DNA of 64,000 nucleotides from Roseburia lenta (GCF_014287435.1 NZ_JACOPG010000004.1:62001-126000), one strand, 5' to 3'; shown: positions 34,862 to 43,354, counted from the first letter of the stretch. Numbers and translations are program-made. Notes: generated by a model not told the origin, from the sequence alone.

Positions 34862-37498
34862 ATGGCAAACAAATGGGTCTACATGTTTAGTGAAGGCGAC
34901 ATGACCATGCGTAATCTTCTTGGTGGTAAAGGTGCCAACCTTGCAGAGATGACTGATATCGGTCTTCCGGTACCACAGGGATTCACAATCACAACGGAGG
35001 CTTGTACTCAGTATTATGAGGACGGACGCAAGATCAACGACGAGATCATGGCACAGGCTATGGAAGGCGTTAAGAAAATGGAGGAGATCAACGGAAAGAA
35101 ATTCGGCGATCTGAAGAACCCTCTTCTTGTTTCCGTTCGTTCCGGTGCTAGAGCATCTATGCCTGGTATGATGGATACAATTCTTAACTTAGGACTGAAT
35201 GATGAGGTAGTAGCAGCAATGATCGCTGGTAACCCTGATCCGAAGTTCGAGCGTTTCGTATATGACTCTTACAGACGTTTCATCCAGATGTTCTCAGACG
35301 TTGTTATGGAAGTTGGTAAGAAGTATTTCGAGCAGTTGATCGACAAGATGAAGGAAGAAAGAGGCGTTCAGTATGACGTTGAACTTACCGCTGCTGACCT
35401 CAAGGAATTAGCAGAGCAGTTCAAGGCTGAGTACAAGAACCAGTTAGGACAGGACTTCCCTTCTGATCCTGTAGAGCAGTTGAAGTTAGCAATCGAGGCT
35501 GTATTCCGTTCTTGGGACAACCCACGTGCAAACGTATATCGTCGTGACAACGACATCCCTTACTCTTGGGGAACAGCAGTTAACGTAATGCCAATGGTAT
35601 TTGGTAACTTAAATGATGAGTCCGGTACAGGTGTTGCATTTACACGTGATCCTGCTACAGGTGAGAAGAAGTTGATGGGTGAGTTCCTGATCAATGCCCA
35701 GGGCGAGGACGTAGTTGCCGGTGTTCGTACACCAATGCCGATCGCTCAGATGGAGCAGGAATTCCCAGAAGCATATGCAGAGTTCATTCAGGTATGTGAG
35801 ACTCTTGAGAATCACTACCATGACATGCAGGATATGGAATTTACCGTAGAAAACAAGAAGTTATACATGCTGCAGTGCCGTAATGGTAAGAGAACAGCTC
35901 CGGCTGCTCTTAAGATCGCATGTGATCTTGTTGACGAAGGACATAAGACAGAAGAAGAAGCAGTAGCAATGATCGATCCTCGTAACCTGGATACACTTCT
36001 TCATCCACAGTTTGATGCAGCAGCACTTAAGGCTGCAACACCACTTGGAAAGGGCTTAGGAGCATCTCCTGGAGCAGCTTGTGGTAAGATCGTCTTTACA
36101 GCAGAAGATGCTGAGGCTTGGAACGAGCGTGGCGAGAAGGTCGTACTTGTTCGTCTTGAGACTTCACCAGAGGACATCACAGGTATGAAGGCTTCTCAGG
36201 GTATCCTGACTGTTCGTGGTGGTATGACATCACATGCAGCAGTTGTTGCCCGTGGTATGGGAACCTGTTGTGTGTCTGGTTGTGGCGACATTGCTATGGA
36301 CGAGGAGAACAAGAAGTTCACACTTGCAGGCAAGGAATTCCACGAAGGAGATTACATCTCTATCGATGGTACAACAGGAAATATCTACGATGGCGAGATC
36401 AAGACAGTTGATGCAACCATCGCTGGTGAGTTCGGTCGTGTAATGGCTTGGGCTGACAAGTATAGAAAGTTAAAGGTTCGTACAAATGCAGATACTCCTG
36501 CAGATGCTAAGAAGGCACGCGAACTTGGAGCAGAAGGCATCGGACTCTGCCGTACAGAGCATATGTTCTTTGAAGAAGACAGAATCGCAGCATTCCGTGA
36601 GATGATCTGTTCTGATACAGTAGAAGAAAGAGAAGCAGCACTTGAGAAGATTCTTCCATATCAGCAGGGAGATTTCAAGGCTCTTTATGAAGCATTGGAA
36701 GGATGCCCGGTTACCATTCGTTTCTTGGATCCACCTCTTCATGAGTTCGTTCCTACAGAAGAAGCAGACATCAAGAAGTTAGCAGATGCTCAGGGCAAGA
36801 CTGTAGAGCAGATCAAGACAATCATCGATGGACTCCATGAGTTCAACCCAATGATGGGTCACAGAGGATGCCGTCTTGCTGTTACTTATCCTGAAATCGC
36901 CAAGATGCAGACAAAGGCTGTTATCCGTGCAGCAATCGAAGTTCAGAAAGAGCATGCTGACTGGAACATTAAGCCTGAGATCATGATCCCACTTGTATGT
37001 GAAGTGGAAGAATTGAAGTATGTTAAGAAAGTCGTTGTTGAGACAGCAGACGCTGAAATTGCAGCAGCAGGCGTCACATTAGAATACGAAGTTGGTACTA
37101 TGATTGAGATCCCAAGAGCAGCACTTACTGCTGACGAGATCGCTAAGGAAGCAGACTTCTTCTGCTTTGGTACAAACGATCTGACACAGATGACATTTGG
37201 ATTCTCTCGTGATGATGCTGGTAAGTTCTTAGATGCTTACTATGACAAGAAGATCTTTGAGAACGATCCATTTGCTAAGTTAGACCAGACAGGTGTTGGT
37301 AAGTTGATGGAGACTGCTATCAAACTTGGTAAGCCAGTCAACCCGGCACTTCATGTTGGTATCTGTGGAGAGCATGGTGGAGATCCTTCTTCCGTTGAGT
37401 TCTGCCACAAGATCGGTCTTGACTATGTATCTTGCTCACCATTCCGTGTACCTATTGCACGTTTGGCAGCAGCACAGGCAGCAATCGCTAATAAGTAA
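34862..37498 (+). CDS. ppdK: Pyruvate, phosphate dikinase
   Basis: The 878-residue enzyme interconverts pyruvate, ATP and Pi with PEP, AMP and PPi; in clostridia it often works toward pyruvate and ATP using PPi. The domain order is intact: ATP-grasp N-terminal domain (GGKGANLAEM; SVRSGARASMPGMMDTILN), swivelling phosphohistidine domain (GGMTSHAAVVARG, His458) and PEP-binding TIM barrel (GLCRTEHMFF, CFGTNDLTQMTFG, HVGICGEHGG with Cys835). The ATG at 34862 follows AGGAGG by 9 nt; the in-frame TTG at 34856 lies too close. The last 1.63 kb is duplicated almost identically at 39722-41351. Confidence 0.97.
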   Translation: MANKWVYMFSEGDMTMRNLLGGKGANLAEMTDIGLPVPQGFTITTEACTQYYEDGRKINDEIMAQAMEGVKKMEEINGKKFGDLKNPLLVSVRSGARASMPGMMDTILNLGLNDEVVAAMIAGNPDPKFERFVYDSYRRFIQMFSDVVMEVGKKYFEQLIDKMKEERGVQYDVELTAADLKELAEQFKAEYKNQLGQDFPSDPVEQLKLAIEAVFRSWDNPRANVYRRDNDIPYSWGTAVNVMPMVFGNLNDESGTGVAFTRDPATGEKKLMGEFLINAQGEDVVAGVRTPMPIAQMEQEFPEAYAEFIQVCETLENHYHDMQDMEFTVENKKLYMLQCRNGKRTAPAALKIACDLVDEGHKTEEEAVAMIDPRNLDTLLHPQFDAAALKAATPLGKGLGASPGAACGKIVFTAEDAEAWNERGEKVVLVRLETSPEDITGMKASQGILTVRGGMTSHAAVVARGMGTCCVSGCGDIAMDEENKKFTLAGKEFHEGDYISIDGTTGNIYDGEIKTVDATIAGEFGRVMAWADKYRKLKVRTNADTPADAKKARELGAEGIGLCRTEHMFFEEDRIAAFREMICSDTVEEREAALEKILPYQQGDFKALYEALEGCPVTIRFLDPPLHEFVPTEEADIKKLADAQGKTVEQIKTIIDGLHEFNPMMGHRGCRLAVTYPEIAKMQTKAVIRAAIEVQKEHADWNIKPEIMIPLVCEVEELKYVKKVVVETADAEIAAAGVTLEYEVGTMIEIPRAALTADEIAKEADFFCFGTNDLTQMTFGFSRDDAGKFLDAYYDKKIFENDPFAKLDQTGVGKLMETAIKLGKPVNPALHVGICGEHGGDPSSVEFCHKIGLDYVSCSPFRVPIARLAAAQAAIANK

Positions 37499-37500
37499 TT
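35871..37500 (+). repeat. 1630-bp direct repeat, left copy (3' part of ppdK)
   Basis: It matches 39722-41351 at a constant offset of 3851. By eye only four substitutions separate the copies: two create a stop in the right copy and two are synonymous near the 3' end. Homology ends 2 nt after the stop codon. Confidence 0.95.
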
Positions 37501-37534
37501 TAAAATTCAAATTCAAATAAGGATTTTGAGAGTC

Positions 37535-37564
37535 AGCCCTGCACTCAATGCAGGGCTGTTTTTT
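37535..37564 (+). terminator. Terminator of ppdK
   Basis: AGCCCTGCA pairs with TGCAGGGCT across a 5-nt loop, followed by a T-tract. Confidence 0.9.
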
Positions 37565-37627
37565 ATACAGAAATGATTGATACGATATGCAAATTAGGAT
37601 ATACTAGGACTATGACGAAGGAGAGGA
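37565..37627 (+). repeat. Promoter-containing repeat, copy A
   Basis: ATACAGAAATGAT, GATATGCAAATTAG and GACTATGA-GAA-GAGAGG are shared with 39485-39547. Copy A has a well-formed promoter; copy B keeps only the -10. The pair flanks the GH43 gene and the four-helix protein fragment. Confidence 0.7.
37577..37605 (+). promoter_or_regulatory. Promoter upstream of GH43
   Basis: TTGATA and TATACT are separated by 17 bp. Transcription would begin about 105 nt before the GH43 start and cross a 16-codon reading frame (37630-37680, MQVLQETISRC...) that may be the remnant of a lost gene. Confidence 0.65.
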
Positions 37628-37715
37628 ATATGCAGGTATTACAGGAGACCATCAGCAGATGTAAGAAATCACTACAGTGAAATTTCAAGACAGTGATACA
37701 AGAAGGAGAACAAAC

Positions 37716-39194
37716 ATGAAAAAGCAAGCATTTAATCCATATTTACCAAGTTATGAATATGTGCCGGATGGAGAACCACATGTTTTTGGGGACAGATTAT
37801 ATATTTATGGTTCTCATGACAAGTTTAATGGCAAAAGATTTTGTGAAAATGACTATGTGGCATGGTCAACTCCAGTTGATGATTTGGCTGATTGGAGATA
37901 TGAAGGAGTTATATATAAAAAGACGCAGGATATTGACAATGCAAATGGAGATAAGGTGATGTATGCTCCGGATGTGGCAAGAGGAGTAGATGGAAAATAT
38001 TATCTCTACTATGGTCTTGAAAACGACAACAAAATTGGTGTGGCTGTGTGTGATAGCCCGGCTGGAAAATATCATTTTTTAGGTTGTGTGCAGGATAAAA
38101 ATGGTGAATACTGGGGGAGAAGACCGCAGGATTTTATGCCGTTTGATCCGGGTATTCTTGTAGACGATGGCAGAGTATATCTTTACGCAGGTCAGGGACC
38201 TATGATGGAAAAAATGGCCAAGAGTGAGTATAAGCGACATTTCAGAGATAGTTCTTATTTTGTGGAACTTGAGACCGATATGCTTACGATGAAACAAGAA
38301 CCGGTTAGATTATTACCAAATATAATGGATTCTGCAGGCACGGGCTTTGAGAACCATGAGTTTTTTGAGGCAAATTCCATTAGAAAATTTGACGATAAAT
38401 ACTATTTTATTTATTCATCCGTGCAGAGTCACGAGTTGTGTTGGGCTGTATCTGACAGACCAGATGGAGATTTTACTTATGGTGGTGTATTAACTTCTAA
38501 TGGTGATGTGGGTCCTCTTGGCTTTACATCTACAAAAAGTTATGCTAAGCCATTGGGATACGAAGTCAAGAATTACATTGGAAATAATCATGGTAGTGTA
38601 GAAAAGATAAAGGACAGGTATTATGTTTTTGGACATAGACATACTGCCAGAAATATGTTTTCCAGACAGGGGTATGCAGAGGAGATAAAGTTTAAAAACG
38701 GAAAATTTGAATATGCCGAACTTACAAGTTGCGGTCTTAATGACGGCCCTCTGATGGGAGTTGGTGAATATGAGGCAAGGATAGCCTGTCATTTGTATTC
38801 AAAGAAAGGTCCGACTTGGTCTGCTCATAAACTGGTCCAAAACAAAGAGCATCCAGCCTTTATGCAAGACGGATTAGATCGCGAGGACAATCCAAACCAA
38901 TACATTCAGAATATGAAAGATGGTGCTGTTGCTGGATTTCGGTATTTTGATTTTGAAAGCTATGAGCCGGATTCGATTTCTGTAAAGATTCGTGGAAAGG
39001 CTAATGGGTATTTCTACATATACGATGACGCTGACAAGAAAAATATACTAGGAAAGATCGCTATAGTTGTGAATGACAAGAAGAATTTTTGCTGTGTAAA
39101 AGACTCTTTAACTGTTCCAAAAAAGAATAGTGCACTTTACTTTGAATACAAGGGTAAGGGATATCTAGATTTTTATAGTTTTGAACTAAAATAA
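37716..39194 (+). CDS. GH43 glycosidase with a C-terminal beta-sandwich domain
   Basis: The 492-residue protein has a GH43 five-bladed propeller in residues 1-310: DGEPHVFGDRLYIYGSHD (first catalytic Asp region), YAPDVARGVDGKYYLYYG, FDPGILVDDGRVYLYAG and HEFFEANSIRKFDDKYYFIYS (Glu). The remaining region, after about 380, is a CBM6-like jelly roll (FRYFDFESYEPDSISVKIRG, ALYFEYKGKGYLDFYSFEL). It likely removes arabinose or xylose side chains. The ATG at 37716 follows AAGGAG; an upstream in-frame GTG at 37677 lacks one. The gene looks more AT-rich than ppdK on either side, consistent with acquisition as cargo between the ppdK repeats. Confidence 0.88.
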   Translation: MKKQAFNPYLPSYEYVPDGEPHVFGDRLYIYGSHDKFNGKRFCENDYVAWSTPVDDLADWRYEGVIYKKTQDIDNANGDKVMYAPDVARGVDGKYYLYYGLENDNKIGVAVCDSPAGKYHFLGCVQDKNGEYWGRRPQDFMPFDPGILVDDGRVYLYAGQGPMMEKMAKSEYKRHFRDSSYFVELETDMLTMKQEPVRLLPNIMDSAGTGFENHEFFEANSIRKFDDKYYFIYSSVQSHELCWAVSDRPDGDFTYGGVLTSNGDVGPLGFTSTKSYAKPLGYEVKNYIGNNHGSVEKIKDRYYVFGHRHTARNMFSRQGYAEEIKFKNGKFEYAELTSCGLNDGPLMGVGEYEARIACHLYSKKGPTWSAHKLVQNKEHPAFMQDGLDREDNPNQYIQNMKDGAVAGFRYFDFESYEPDSISVKIRGKANGYFYIYDDADKKNILGKIAIVVNDKKNFCCVKDSLTVPKKNSALYFEYKGKGYLDFYSFELK

Positions 39195-39452
39195 ATGTTC
39201 ATACATGTCACTAAGGAGCCGAACGTAATGGCGCAAGGAATGTCTTGGATCAAAACGAATATGAGACTTGCGATGAATACATCGGATGAAACCATTGCGG
39301 AACTTATGACGGACGGATGTAATATGGGAGTGAAATCTTTGAGTCGGTATTTAAATCAGTATAAGGCAGCGGATGATAGGGCAAAGGCAATCACGAAGAA
39401 ATTGATCAATTTGGAAACTGATTTGTGTAGTGATTTAAGAGTATATTTATAG
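39195..39452 (+). pseudogene. C-terminal half of a small four-helix (DUF2383/ferritin-like) protein
   Basis: The frame encodes MAQGMSWIKTNMRLAMNTSD through AITKKLINLETDLC. It resembles the second half of small helical-bundle proteins common in Clostridia (about 140 residues), which have NMxxAxxxSxxxxAEMMIxGxxMG followed by an E(Y)K(D/A)AD segment. Here only about 75 residues match and the first helix pair is missing. It begins at or just after the stop of GH43 with a weak ribosome site. It is most likely a 5'-truncated relic, although a short functional protein is possible. The family identification is from memory of the pattern. Confidence 0.5.
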
Positions 39453-39457
39453 CAAAG

Positions 39458-39482
39458 AGTGTGCGGTAAAGCACACTTTTTC
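39458..39482 (+). terminator. Terminator after the GH43 cargo
   Basis: AGTGTGC pairs with GCACACT across a 6-nt loop, followed by TTTTTC. Confidence 0.75.
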
Positions 39483-39484
39483 TA

Positions 39485-39547
39485 TATACAGAAATGATAT
39501 ATAAGATATGCAAATTAGAATATAATGTGACTATGAAGAAAGAGAGG
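39485..39547 (+). repeat. Promoter-containing repeat, copy B
   Basis: It aligns with 37565-37627. It has a perfect TATAAT at 39521-39526, but the -35 is TATATA instead of TTGATA. Confidence 0.7.
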
Positions 39548-39560
39548 TATTGTAAGAACT

Positions 39561-39695
39561 GATAGAGTGGCACCGATTAGTGGAACATTTGATGATTTAA
39601 GACAGATGCTGCGGGAGGGATAGGATTTGAAATATAAGGTCATTCGAACAGATACTGCAGATGCCTCGAGCATAAAGTACTTGGCAGAGTCCTGA
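39561..39695 (+). pseudogene. Possible toxin-antitoxin remnant (RelE/ParE type)
   Basis: Two short frames overlap in the usual antitoxin-toxin way. The first (39561-39623) ends RVAPISGTFDDLRQMLREG and resembles an antitoxin tail. The second starts with TTG at 39627 after GGGAGG and reads KYKVIRTDTADASSIKYLAES before a stop at 39693. That beginning resembles RelE/ParE toxins, whose first strand often reads KYKV-TDTA. Both are far too short to work. The identification rests on a few residues and is tentative. Confidence 0.35.
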
Positions 39696-39710
39696 AATTC
39701 TGTTTATAAT
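39681..39710 (+). promoter_or_regulatory. Promoter-like sequence at the ppdK-copy junction
   Basis: TTGGCA and a consensus TATAAT are 18 bp apart. The predicted start, about 39717, is only a few bases before the ATG (39721) created at the junction of the truncated ppdK copy. It may be fortuitous. Confidence 0.4.
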
Positions 39711-39721
39711 ATAGGAACATA

Positions 39722-41349
39722 TGCAGTGCCGTAATGGTAAGAGAACAGCTCCGGCTGCTCTTAAGATCGCATGTGATCTTGTTGACGAAGGACATAAGAC
39801 AGAAGAAGAAGCAGTAGCAATGATCGATCCTCGTAACCTGGATACACTTCTTCATCCACAGTTTGATGCAGCAGCACTTAAGGCTGCAACACCACTTGGA
39901 AAGGGCTTAGGAGCATCTCCTGGAGCAGCTTGTGGTAAGATCGTCTTTACAGCAGAAGATGCTGAGGCTTGGAACGAGCGTGGCGAGAAGGTCGTACTTG
40001 TTCGTCTTGAGACTTCACCAGAGGACATCACAGGTATGAAGGCTTCTCAGGGTATCCTGACTGTTCGTGGTGGTATGACATCACATGCAGCAGTTGTTGC
40101 CCGTGGTATGGGAACCTGTTGTGTGTCTGGTTGTGGCGACATTGCTATGGACGAGGAGAACAAGAAGTTCACACTTGCAGGCAAGGAATTCCACGAAGGA
40201 GATTACATCTCTATCGATGGTACATGAGGAAATATCTACGATGGCGAGATCAAGACAGTTGATGCAACCATCGCTGGTGAGTTCGGTCGTGTAATGGCTT
40301 GGGCTGACAAGTATAGAAAGTTAAAGGTTCGTACAAATGCAGATACTCCTGCAGATGCTAAGAAGGCACGCGAACTTGGAGCAGAAGGCATCGGACTCTG
40401 CCGTACAGAGCATATGTTCTTTGAAGAAGACAGAATCGCAGCATTCCGTGAGATGATCTGTTCTGATACAGTAGAAGAAAGAGAAGCAGCACTTGAGAAG
40501 ATTCTTCCATATCAGCAGGGAGATTTCAAGGCTCTTTATGAAGCATTGGAAGGATGCCCGGTTACCATTCGTTTCTTGGATCCACCTCTTCATGAGTTCG
40601 TTCCTACAGAAGAAGCAGACATCAAGAAGTTAGCAGATGCTCAGGGCAAGACTGTAGAGCAGATCAAGACAATCATCGATGGACTCCATGAGTTCAACCC
40701 AATGATGGGTCACAGAGGATGCCGTCTTGCTGTTACTTATCCTGAAATCGCCAAGATGCAGACAAAGGCTGTTATCCGTGCAGCAATCGAAGTTCAGAAA
40801 GAGCATGCTGACTGGAACATTAAGCCTGAGATCATGATCCCACTTGTATGTGAAGTGGAAGAATTGAAGTATGTTAAGAAAGTCGTTGTTGAGACAGCAG
40901 ACGCTGAAATTGCAGCAGCAGGCGTCACATTAGAATACGAAGTTGGTACTATGATTGAGATCCCAAGAGCAGCACTTACTGCTGACGAGATCGCTAAGGA
41001 AGCAGACTTCTTCTGCTTTGGTACAAACGATCTGACACAGATGACATTTGGATTCTCTCGTGATGATGCTGGTAAGTTCTTAGATGCTTACTATGACAAG
41101 AAGATCTTTGAGAACGATCCATTTGCTAAGTTAGACCAGACAGGTGTTGGTAAGTTGATGGAGACTGCTATCAAACTTGGTAAGCCAGTCAACCCGGCAC
41201 TTCATGTTGGTATCTGTGGAGAGCATGGTGGAGATCCTTCTTCCGTTGAGTTCTGCCACAAGATCGGTCTTGACTATGTATCTTGCTCACCATTCCGTGT
41301 ACCTATTGCACGTTTGGCAGCAGCACAGGCAGCTATTGCTAATAAGTAA
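39722..41349 (+). pseudogene. ppdK: ppdK, 5'-truncated duplicate with a nonsense mutation
   Basis: This copy starts at the codons for QCRNGKRTAPAALK, about residue 338 of PPDK, so the whole ATP-grasp domain is absent. An A-to-T and C-to-G change at 40225-40226 turns the second Thr codon of IDGTTG into TGA. This splits the copy into a 168-codon frame with the phosphohistidine domain and a 351-codon frame (40294-41349) with the PEP-binding barrel. The second frame has no ribosome site. Two synonymous changes lie near the 3' end. Near-identity to the intact gene implies a recent event or continuing gene conversion. Confidence 0.93.
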
Positions 41350-41351
41350 TT
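39722..41351 (+). repeat. 1630-bp direct repeat, right copy
   Basis: This is the counterpart of 35871-37500. The repeats flank about 2.2 kb of cargo (GH43 and relics), so recombination between them would delete the cargo and restore a single ppdK. Confidence 0.95.
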
Positions 41352-41370
41352 GCGGATTCATATGTAATTT

Positions 41371-41406
41371 ATCTCCCTACCGTATGGTGGGGAGATATTT
41401 TTTTAG
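41371..41406 (+). terminator. Terminator after the ppdK copy
   Basis: ATCTCCCTACC pairs with GGTGGGGAGAT (one wobble) with a GTAT loop and a long T-tract. It differs from the terminator behind the intact ppdK. Confidence 0.9.
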
Positions 41407-41413
41407 AAACCTC

Positions 41414-41442
41414 TTGACTTTACCGCACTAATGTATTATCCT
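41414..41442 (+). promoter_or_regulatory. Candidate promoter of the T-box/trpB unit
   Basis: TTGACT is followed by TATCCT after 17 bp; an overlapping TATTAT gives 14 bp. It is placed just upstream of the T-box leader. Confidence 0.45.
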
Positions 41443-41457
41443 GTCACTATATTAAAA

Positions 41458-41720
41458 CCGATGATGCAGACGAGTATAGCATTTGGAAGTGCACAGAGAA
41501 CTGTTGGTGGTGGGATAACAGTGGTGAAAGGGTGCTAGAATGGACTGCAGAGGGCGAACTGAAAGCACAGGCGAGTAGGGGAGACGTGGGATGCACGTTA
41601 CAGCAGATTATGTATGTTGGTACATAAATGAGGGTATTCTGTCCGAAGCAGGATGAAATTAGGTGGCACCGCAGGAGTATAACTTCTGTCCTATGTATTT
41701 AGGACGGGAGTTTTTTTGTT
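41458..41720 (+). promoter_or_regulatory. T-box riboswitch, tryptophan-specific
   Basis: This tRNA-sensing leader controls trpB by premature termination. Visible parts are the stem I element GAGTA (41472-41476), the specifier loop GAATGGA with TGG at 41541-41543 reading tRNA-Trp, the T-box sequence AGGTGGCACCGC (41661-41672), and the terminator stem ACTTCTGTCCTA with TAGGACGGGAGT followed by seven T (to about 41718). Uncharged tRNA-Trp should stabilise the antiterminator and turn trpB on. Specifier and downstream gene agree. Confidence 0.93.
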
Positions 41721-41840
41721 ATGGCAACGAGGAAAATACACGCATTTATATGGTGTATTTGACGACCGCTAATCAGATCAGGTAAGCGCACACTCTCATT
41801 CCATGTAAATAAATTTCGCAAAGCAAGGAAAGGAAGAAAC

Positions 41841-43211
41841 ATGAACAAGACAACAATTCCCTACAAGATTTATCTGGATGAACAGGAGATGCCAAAGCAA
41901 TGGTATAACGTTAGAGCAGATATGAAGAAGAAACCTGCACCACTCTTAAACCCTGCAACCTTGCAGCCTATGACCGTTGAGGATCTGGAAGCGGTATTCT
42001 GCACGGAACTGGCAAAGCAGGAACTGGATGATACGACAGCGTATTTTGATATCCCGGAAGAGATCCGGAATTTTTATAAAATGTACCGCCCATCGCCTTT
42101 AGTAAGAGCCTATTGCCTGGAGGAAAAACTTGGCACACCGGCACATATTTACTATAAGTTTGAGGGCAACAATACATCCGGCAGTCACAAGTTGAACTCC
42201 GCCATAGCCCAGGCATATTATGCTAAGAAGCAGGGTCTGAAGGGCGTGACGACAGAGACCGGAGCCGGACAATGGGGAACAGCACTTTCCATGGCATGCT
42301 CTTATTTTGATCTGGATTGTCAGGTCTATATGGTGAAATGTTCTTATGAGCAAAAGCCATTCCGCCGGGAGGTAATGAGAACCTATGGTGCGACGGTAAC
42401 ACCTTCCCCTTCCATGACAACGGAGATCGGAAGAAAGATCAATGCAGAATTTCCGGGAACGACCGGAAGTCTGGGATGTGCTATTTCCGAAGCAGTCGAG
42501 GCTGAGACCAAGCAGGAAGGTTACCGATATGTGTTAGGCTCCGTTTTGGCACAGGTTTTGTTACATCAGTCTGTCATTGGTTTAGAGACCAAAACAGCTC
42601 TGGATAAATATGGCGTCAAAGCAGATGTTATCATCGGATGCGCCGGAGGCGGTTCCAATCTGGGCGGTCTGATCTCCCCATTTGTGGGCGAAATGTTAAG
42701 GGGCGAGAATGATTACCAGATCATCGCAGTGGAGCCGGCAAGTTGTCCGAGCCTGACAAGAGGTAAATATGCATATGACTTCTGCGATACCGGAAAGGTT
42801 ACCCCGCTGGCAAAGATGTACACCTTGGGAAGTGAATTTATTCCGTCTGCCAACCATGCCGGTGGCCTGCGTTATCATGGCATGAGTTCCATCGTATCCG
42901 AATTATACGATCAGGGATTGTTGGAGGCCCGTTCCGTAGAGCAGACTGAAGTCTTTAAAGCAGCAGAGCAGTTTGCCAGAGTGGAGGGTATTTTACCGGC
43001 ACCGGAAAGCAGCCACGCCATCAAGGTTGCTATTGATGAAGCCCTGCGCTGCAAGGAGACCGGAGAAGAAAAGAATATTGTCTTTGGCTTGACGGGAACC
43101 GGTTACTTTGATATGGTGGCATACCAGAAATACAATGACGGCGAGATGGGCGATTACATCCCGACCGATGAAGAACTGGCAAAATCATTGGCTGACTTAC
43201 CACAGACCTAA
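41841..43211 (+). CDS. trpB: Tryptophan synthase beta chain, TrpB2 type
   Basis: The 456-residue PLP enzyme condenses indole and serine to tryptophan. Length and N-terminal extension fit the stand-alone TrpB2 group rather than the roughly 395-residue TrpB1 partner of TrpA. The PLP lysine is in NTSGSHKLNSA (K117); the phosphate-binding loop is CAGGGSNLGG; the TGAGQWG and HAGGLRYHG segments are present. No trpA or other trp genes adjoin, so indole salvage is the likely role. AAGGAAAGGAAG precedes the ATG. Expression is governed by the upstream T-box. Confidence 0.93.
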   Translation: MNKTTIPYKIYLDEQEMPKQWYNVRADMKKKPAPLLNPATLQPMTVEDLEAVFCTELAKQELDDTTAYFDIPEEIRNFYKMYRPSPLVRAYCLEEKLGTPAHIYYKFEGNNTSGSHKLNSAIAQAYYAKKQGLKGVTTETGAGQWGTALSMACSYFDLDCQVYMVKCSYEQKPFRREVMRTYGATVTPSPSMTTEIGRKINAEFPGTTGSLGCAISEAVEAETKQEGYRYVLGSVLAQVLLHQSVIGLETKTALDKYGVKADVIIGCAGGGSNLGGLISPFVGEMLRGENDYQIIAVEPASCPSLTRGKYAYDFCDTGKVTPLAKMYTLGSEFIPSANHAGGLRYHGMSSIVSELYDQGLLEARSVEQTEVFKAAEQFARVEGILPAPESSHAIKVAIDEALRCKETGEEKNIVFGLTGTGYFDMVAYQKYNDGEMGDYIPTDEELAKSLADLPQT

Positions 43212-43256
43212 AATATTTGTAGGAAAATCGTAAGATTTCACGGAGAAAAAACGAGG

Positions 43257-43308
43257 AAAAAGCATTGATGATCTTGATAAAATAGAGAACTCACCAATGC
43301 TTTTATTC
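43257..43308 (+). terminator. Candidate terminator of trpB
   Basis: AAAAGCATTG pairs with CAATGCTTTT across a 27-nt loop, followed by T-rich sequence. The large loop lowers confidence. Confidence 0.45.
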
Positions 43309-43354
43309 TTTGTGTTATGATGGATAAAAAGTACATGACACGAAAGGAACAGGT

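Noticed and set aside
40294..41349. A 351-codon frame could be a separate PEP-binding-domain protein
   Set aside because: It is the continuation of the duplicated ppdK behind a nonsense codon, without a ribosome site, and is otherwise identical to the intact gene.
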